From CAZUCD01 sp964618855 (GTDB lineage Bacteria > Sumerlaeota > Sumerlaeia > SLMS01 > JANRJK01), in the NCBI GenBank assembly GCA_964618855.1, contig CAZUCD010000033.1, positions 1 through 28,365 on the forward strand: 28,365 bases of DNA, written 5' to 3'. The number at the start of each line of letters is the position of its first letter. Positions within the stretch are counted from its first letter, which is position 1. Under the pieces are notes generated by a model. The model did not search any database. It worked only from the letters and a program-made list of their open reading frames with translations, and was not told where the DNA came from. Made by a program: the position numbers and the translations under genes. Shown here piece after piece: positions 24,279 through 28,365 of the stretch.

Positions 24279-26462
24279 ATGACCCGTCACGCGCCCACGT
24301 CCGACGCCACCGCAGGCCGCCGCGAGCAGCTCCTCGCGACGCTGCGCGACGTGTGGGGCTACGACTCATTCCGTCCCCTGCAGGAGCGGGCGATGGAGGC
24401 CGTCATGGAGCGGCGGGACTCGGTCGTCATCCTGCCGACGGGCGGGGGAAAGTCCGTGTGCTTCCAGGCGCCCGCGCTCCTCCGTCCGGGCACCGCCGTC
24501 GTCGTGTCGCCGCTGATCTCGCTCATGCGCGACCAGGTGGCGCAGCTCCGCCAGAACGGCGTCATCGCGGGGTGCCTGCACAGCGGCCAGCCCACGGAGG
24601 AGCGCTCCGCCACAATCGCGGACATGCGCTCGGGCGACCTCCGCCTGCTCTACCTCTCCCCGGAGCGCCTCGCGCTCGAGGACTTCGGAGGCATCCTCCG
24701 CGGCGTGGACGTGTCCTTCCTCGTCGTGGACGAGGCCCACTGCATCAGCATGTGGGGCCACGACTTCCGCCCCGAGTACCGCCAGATTTCCCGGCTGCGC
24801 GAGAATTTTCCCGGCGTGGACATCCACGCCTACACCGCGACTGCGACGCAGGAGGTCGCCCGCGACATCGCGGTGCAGCTCGGGCTGAGGTCGCCGGAGA
24901 TGCTTCGCGGATCCTGCGACCGACCAAACCTGCACTACGCGGCGCTGCCCCGAAGCGGCGGGCAGGCACAGGTCGAGCAGGTGGTCCGCCGCCACCCCGG
25001 GGAGTCCGGCATCGTCTACTGCATCACGCGCAGGGAGGTGGACCGCACCGCGGCCGCCCTCGAGCGCGCCGGGCACAGGGCCGTCCCCTACCACGCGGGC
25101 ATGGAGGCGGGGGAGCGGCTCGCCAACCAGGAGGCGTTCGTGCGCGACCGCGCATCGATTGCCGTCGCCACCGTCGCCTTCGGCATGGGCATCAACAAGC
25201 CCGACGTCAGGTTCGTCGTCCACATGGGGATGCCGAAGTCGATCGAGAACTACCAGCAGGAGAGCGGCCGAGCGGGGCGCGACGGCCTCGCGGCGGAGTG
25301 CGTCCTCCTCTTTTCCTACGCGGATGTCGTCACGTGGAGGAAGATCGGGAGCGAGGCGCCCGACGAGCTCCGCAGGGCCTCGAACGCCAAGCTCGACGAG
25401 ATGCTGCACTTCGCGCAGTCGACGGCCTGCCGGCGGCGGCTCCTCCTCGCCCACTTCGGGGAATCGTTCGCGCCGTCCAACTGCGGCCGCTGCGACAACT
25501 GCACCGGGGGCGGGCCACCTGTCGCCGACTCGACCATCATCGCGCAGAAGATTCTCTCGTGCGTGAAGCGCGCCGGCGAGGCGCACCCGGCGGGCCACAT
25601 CGCGCGCGTCCTCACCGGATCGCGCGACGCCCGCATCCAGGAGTCCGGCCACGACAGGTTGAGCACCTTCGGCCTGCTCTCGACGCACGACCGCGTGCTC
25701 GTGGGCGACTGGATCGCGCAGCTCGTCTCGGGCGGACAGCTTGAGGAGGTCGATGGCCACGCCCTCGTGGTCACGCCCGCCGGGTGGGAAGTCCTGCGCG
25801 GATCGACGCAGGTGGCGCTGGTGGACCGGATGCGCGCTCGCGCAACGGCGAAGGCAACCGCCGACGCGGGGCTCGGGGAGGGCGAGTCCGCGGACTTCGC
25901 GCGCCTCCGCGAGTTCCGCAAGTCCATCGCCGCCTCGCAGAAGGTCGCCCCCTTCATGGTCTTCAGCGACGTCACCCTGCGCGAGATCGTGCGCTCGCGC
26001 CCGCGCAACCTCGCCGAGTTCGCCCGCATCCGCGGCGTCGGACAGGCGAAGCTCGATGCCTACGGCGAGTCCTTCCTGGATGCACTGTGGGAGGGGAAGC
26101 CCCCGGGCGAACCCGCGGCCCCTTCTCGCGGCGTCGTGAAGAGAACCGGCCGCGGGGAGCGCAGGGAGGAGGCGTACAGGCTCTTCGCGCAGGGGCTCGC
26201 CCCCGCGGAGGTCGCGCAGCGAATCGCGCGCGCGGTCTCCACCACCGAGGGATACCTCGCCGAGTACCTCGATGAGAAGCGGGTCACGGATCCCTCCCCC
26301 TGGGTCGACCCGGAGATCGCCCGCGAGATAGAACGCATCGCCGACGCGAATCCCGACGGGCGCCTCGCGCCCATCAACGAGGCGATGCAGGGACGCGCGA
26401 CATACATGCAGATCCGCGCGGTCCTCACTTGCCGAATCAACCGAATCGCAGCCGGGAACTGA
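24279..26462 (+). CDS. recQ: ATP-dependent DNA helicase RecQ
   Basis: 727 residues. A 3'-5' superfamily-2 helicase of recombination and replication-fork repair. Motif 0 region YDSFRPLQERAM; Walker A P53-TGGGKS59; DEAH box D151-E-A-H154 followed by CISMWGHDFRPEY (the RecQ aromatic loop region); TATATQEVARDI; motif V/VI VAFGMGINKPDVRFVVHMGMPKSIENYQQESGRAGRDG. The RecQ zinc site is C384, C402, C405 and C408. An RQC winged helix (about 440-525) and an HRDC domain (about 545-610, LREFRKSIAASQKVAPFMVFSD) follow. The last 90 residues hold an HTH-like segment (EAYRLFAQGLAPAEVAQRI) as in long RecQ proteins. No strong ribosome site precedes the ATG. The kinase gene starts 4 bp after the stop. Confidence 0.96.
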   Translation: MTRHAPTSDATAGRREQLLATLRDVWGYDSFRPLQERAMEAVMERRDSVVILPTGGGKSVCFQAPALLRPGTAVVVSPLISLMRDQVAQLRQNGVIAGCLHSGQPTEERSATIADMRSGDLRLLYLSPERLALEDFGGILRGVDVSFLVVDEAHCISMWGHDFRPEYRQISRLRENFPGVDIHAYTATATQEVARDIAVQLGLRSPEMLRGSCDRPNLHYAALPRSGGQAQVEQVVRRHPGESGIVYCITRREVDRTAAALERAGHRAVPYHAGMEAGERLANQEAFVRDRASIAVATVAFGMGINKPDVRFVVHMGMPKSIENYQQESGRAGRDGLAAECVLLFSYADVVTWRKIGSEAPDELRRASNAKLDEMLHFAQSTACRRRLLLAHFGESFAPSNCGRCDNCTGGGPPVADSTIIAQKILSCVKRAGEAHPAGHIARVLTGSRDARIQESGHDRLSTFGLLSTHDRVLVGDWIAQLVSGGQLEEVDGHALVVTPAGWEVLRGSTQVALVDRMRARATAKATADAGLGEGESADFARLREFRKSIAASQKVAPFMVFSDVTLREIVRSRPRNLAEFARIRGVGQAKLDAYGESFLDALWEGKPPGEPAAPSRGVVKRTGRGERREEAYRLFAQGLAPAEVAQRIARAVSTTEGYLAEYLDEKRVTDPSPWVDPEIAREIERIADANPDGRLAPINEAMQGRATYMQIRAVLTCRINRIAAGN

Positions 26463-26466
26463 GCAC

Positions 26467-28365
26467 ATGGAACCACGCGACGGGGAGCCACGGCAGGGTA
26501 CGAATCCGCACCAGTCGATCTTTGTGCGCGAGGGGGACGAGGCGCAGCCCGAGTCCCTGCGCACGATCTCGCATGGCGGCACCAGCATGCCGCCCACGGA
26601 GGCGCTCCCCGGATCGCTCCAGCGCTGGGTGCTCTCGGCGTCGGAAACGCCGCCGTTGGACCCGACCGTGGCGGCCGTGCGGCGCGGCGACCACGCGACC
26701 CCGGCCGGTGCCGAGGCGCCAGCCTTCGAGCTTCTCGCGATGGTCGGGCGCGGCGGCATGGGGGAGGTTTACGAGGCGGTGCAGACGTCGCTCGGGCGCA
26801 TCGTCGCCGTGAAGAGGCTCGCCCGCCACTTCACGGAGGGCACGGAGGAGACCCTCGCCGGTGCTTCCGCCGCCTTCCGGACCGAGGCCGTCATCGCAGG
26901 CGCCCTCGAGCACCCAAACATCCTGCCCGTGCACGACCTCGGCGTGGACGAGTCGCGCCTGCCTCTGCTCGCGATGAAGCTTGTCGAAGGCGCCTCCTGG
27001 GACCGGTTGCTGCACGCGGACTTCGAGGCAAGGCTCACCCCCGACGAACTGCTCGCGCGCCACCTGCCGACGCTTGTCGGCTTGGCGCAGGCCGTCGCGT
27101 TCGCGCACAGCCGCGGGATCGTGCACCGGGACCTCAAGCCCGCGCAGGTCCTCGTGGGCGCGTACGGCGAGGTGCTGCTCACCGACTGGGGACTGGCGAT
27201 CCATGCGCCCGCTCCGGGCGCGGACGCCGGCTCAGCGGGCAGGAGGCTCCCGCGATGGATTCCCACGCGCGACACCGCGTCGTCGCCCTCGGGCACGCCC
27301 GCGCTCATGGCGCCCGAGCAGACGGCCCGCACTGCGGCCGCCGTCGGCCCGTGGTCGGACGTCTACGCCCTCGGGGGGACGCTCTACTTCCTCCTGACGG
27401 GCACCTACCCGCACGAGTCCGCCACGACGGCGGCGTCCCTGGAGCGCGCGCGCTCGGGCGTGGTGGAGCCACCGTCCGCCCGCGCACCCGGCCGGGCGAA
27501 TCCCCCGGAACTCGAAGCACTCGCGATGGAGTGCCTCCAGCCGGAGGTGGAAAGGCGCCTGCCATCGGCGCGCGCCTTCGTCCAACGCCTCGTGGACTAC
27601 ATGACGGGCTCCTCGCGGCGCGCGGAGTCCATGGCGCTCACCTCGGACATGCGCGCTGCACAGCCATCCGGGGACTACCGCGCGCTGGGAGACCGGATCG
27701 CGAGGCTGGACCGCGCCATCGTGCTCTGGCCCGCCAACCAGGAGGCGGCCGCGCTGCGCGAGGTGGCGCTCGGGGAGTTTGCGCGCGCGGCGCTCGCGCA
27801 CTCGGACCTCACACTCGCGCGCGCGATGGCGAACCGCATGGCGCCCGGCGCCGCGCGCGCGGAAATCCACGCCTCCGGGGACCGCGCAGCCGCGGAGCTG
27901 CACCGCAACGCACGCGCGCGCCGCCTCGCCACCGCCGCCGCCGCCGCGCTCCTCTGCGTTGTCGTGGTCGGGGGGGCGCTGTCCTACCACCAGATCCGCC
28001 AGGAGCGCGACGCCGCCCGCGAGGCCCGTTCGCTCGCGGACACCCGCCGCGCAGAGGCCGAGGCGAGCCTCGCCATCGCGGGGGAGCAGGGTCGCGGCGC
28101 GAACGACCTCGTCTTGTTCGTCCTCGACGAGCTCAAGTCACAGCTCGACTCGCAGCTCACCGCCGAACGCGGCCTGACCGGGGACCAGGCCAACGAGGTC
28201 TCTCACGCCATCGCCGGCGGCGTCGCGGGCCGCATGCTCGGCTACTACAGGTCCCTCGACACGCGCGCGTGGCCGGTGGAGCTGCGCAGGCAGCACCTCT
28301 ACCGCATCCTCGATGCGACGGACCGGGTCTCGGAACTCTCGCGGATCGACGAGGCGGTGGAGCTG
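26467..28365 (+). CDS. transmembrane Ser/Thr protein kinase (PknB-like), truncated by window end
   Basis: 633 codons are open to the last base; the gene continues beyond. After an 88-residue N-terminal extension, the kinase domain (about 89-370) shows the glycine loop GRGGMGEVYEA, ATP lysine K116 in VAVKRL, a helix-C Glu (FRTEA), catalytic loop H220-R-D222-L-K-P-A-Q227, D240-W-G in place of DFG, and A282-P-E. The catalytic-loop Asn is replaced by Gln at 227. A Lys/Arg-bounded membrane helix (about 485-507, TAAAAALLCVVVVGGALSY) separates the cytosolic kinase from an extracytoplasmic part starting with a probable coiled coil (RQERDAAREARSLADTRRAEAEASL). This layout is frequent in planctomycete kinases. 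It is very close to recQ and probably co-transcribed; no promoter is seen between them. Confidence 0.93.
   Translation, partial: MEPRDGEPRQGTNPHQSIFVREGDEAQPESLRTISHGGTSMPPTEALPGSLQRWVLSASETPPLDPTVAAVRRGDHATPAGAEAPAFELLAMVGRGGMGEVYEAVQTSLGRIVAVKRLARHFTEGTEETLAGASAAFRTEAVIAGALEHPNILPVHDLGVDESRLPLLAMKLVEGASWDRLLHADFEARLTPDELLARHLPTLVGLAQAVAFAHSRGIVHRDLKPAQVLVGAYGEVLLTDWGLAIHAPAPGADAGSAGRRLPRWIPTRDTASSPSGTPALMAPEQTARTAAAVGPWSDVYALGGTLYFLLTGTYPHESATTAASLERARSGVVEPPSARAPGRANPPELEALAMECLQPEVERRLPSARAFVQRLVDYMTGSSRRAESMALTSDMRAAQPSGDYRALGDRIARLDRAIVLWPANQEAAALREVALGEFARAALAHSDLTLARAMANRMAPGAARAEIHASGDRAAAELHRNARARRLATAAAAALLCVVVVGGALSYHQIRQERDAAREARSLADTRRAEAEASLAIAGEQGRGANDLVLFVLDELKSQLDSQLTAERGLTGDQANEVSHAIAGGVAGRMLGYYRSLDTRAWPVELRRQHLYRILDATDRVSELSRIDEAVEL

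Overview
This window is a GC-rich chromosomal scaffold segment with one 100-N assembly gap (8329-8428). No phylogenetic marker is present, so the source can only be guessed. The kinase has a planctomycete-style layout: an HRD/DWG kinase, then a membrane helix, then a long extracytoplasmic part. There is also an ECF sigma factor with a FecR-type anti-sigma partner, a large secreted FG-GAP/Ig protein, and several palindromic interspersed repeats. Together these suggest a Gram-negative bacterium of the Planctomycetes/PVC group or a nearby candidate phylum. This is inference, not proof.

Layout. 1-950 is non-coding and repeat-rich: three 60-bp repeats, then two 243/244-bp tandem copies full of hairpins and bounded by inverted ends. 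953-5319 (+) holds a CDP-paratose 2-epimerase-like SDR enzyme, a DPM1-like GT2 glycosyltransferase, a secreted M15/DUF882-like protein and a YdjM-like membrane hydrolase. 5327-6964 (-) is a GT39-like membrane glycosyltransferase. It is divergent, with a 21-bp gap, from a GT4 glycosyltransferase (6986 to the gap). These genes look like a surface-glycan synthesis and export neighbourhood.

8432-12472 (-) carries an intact DNA polymerase III alpha (DnaE) homologue in which every recognisable catalytic residue is replaced and the fingers region is deleted, and a LysE-family exporter. 12548-15203 (+) carries an orphan secretin-N-domain protein and a PBP4-type D,D-carboxypeptidase, separated by another palindromic repeat region. 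15336-18622 is a promoter, an ECF sigma factor and an overlapping membrane anti-sigma/FecR protein that ends in a GspG-like pseudopilin tail.

After a strong hairpin comes an unusually structured control region (18748-18919). It has a sigma70-like promoter whose spacer is filled by a 19-bp motif, a second copy of that motif 104 bp downstream, and a perfect 11-bp hairpin between them. It precedes a 1728-residue secreted protein with 14 FG-GAP/VCBS repeats and six about 95-residue Ig-like repeats. Two GC hairpins, the second followed by a T-rich tract, end that unit. The window closes with RecQ helicase and, 4 bp later, a Ser/Thr kinase that runs off the end.

The best candidates for something undescribed are the catalytically dead DnaE shell, the duplicated operator and hairpin leader of the giant FG-GAP gene, and the FecR-pseudopilin fusion.
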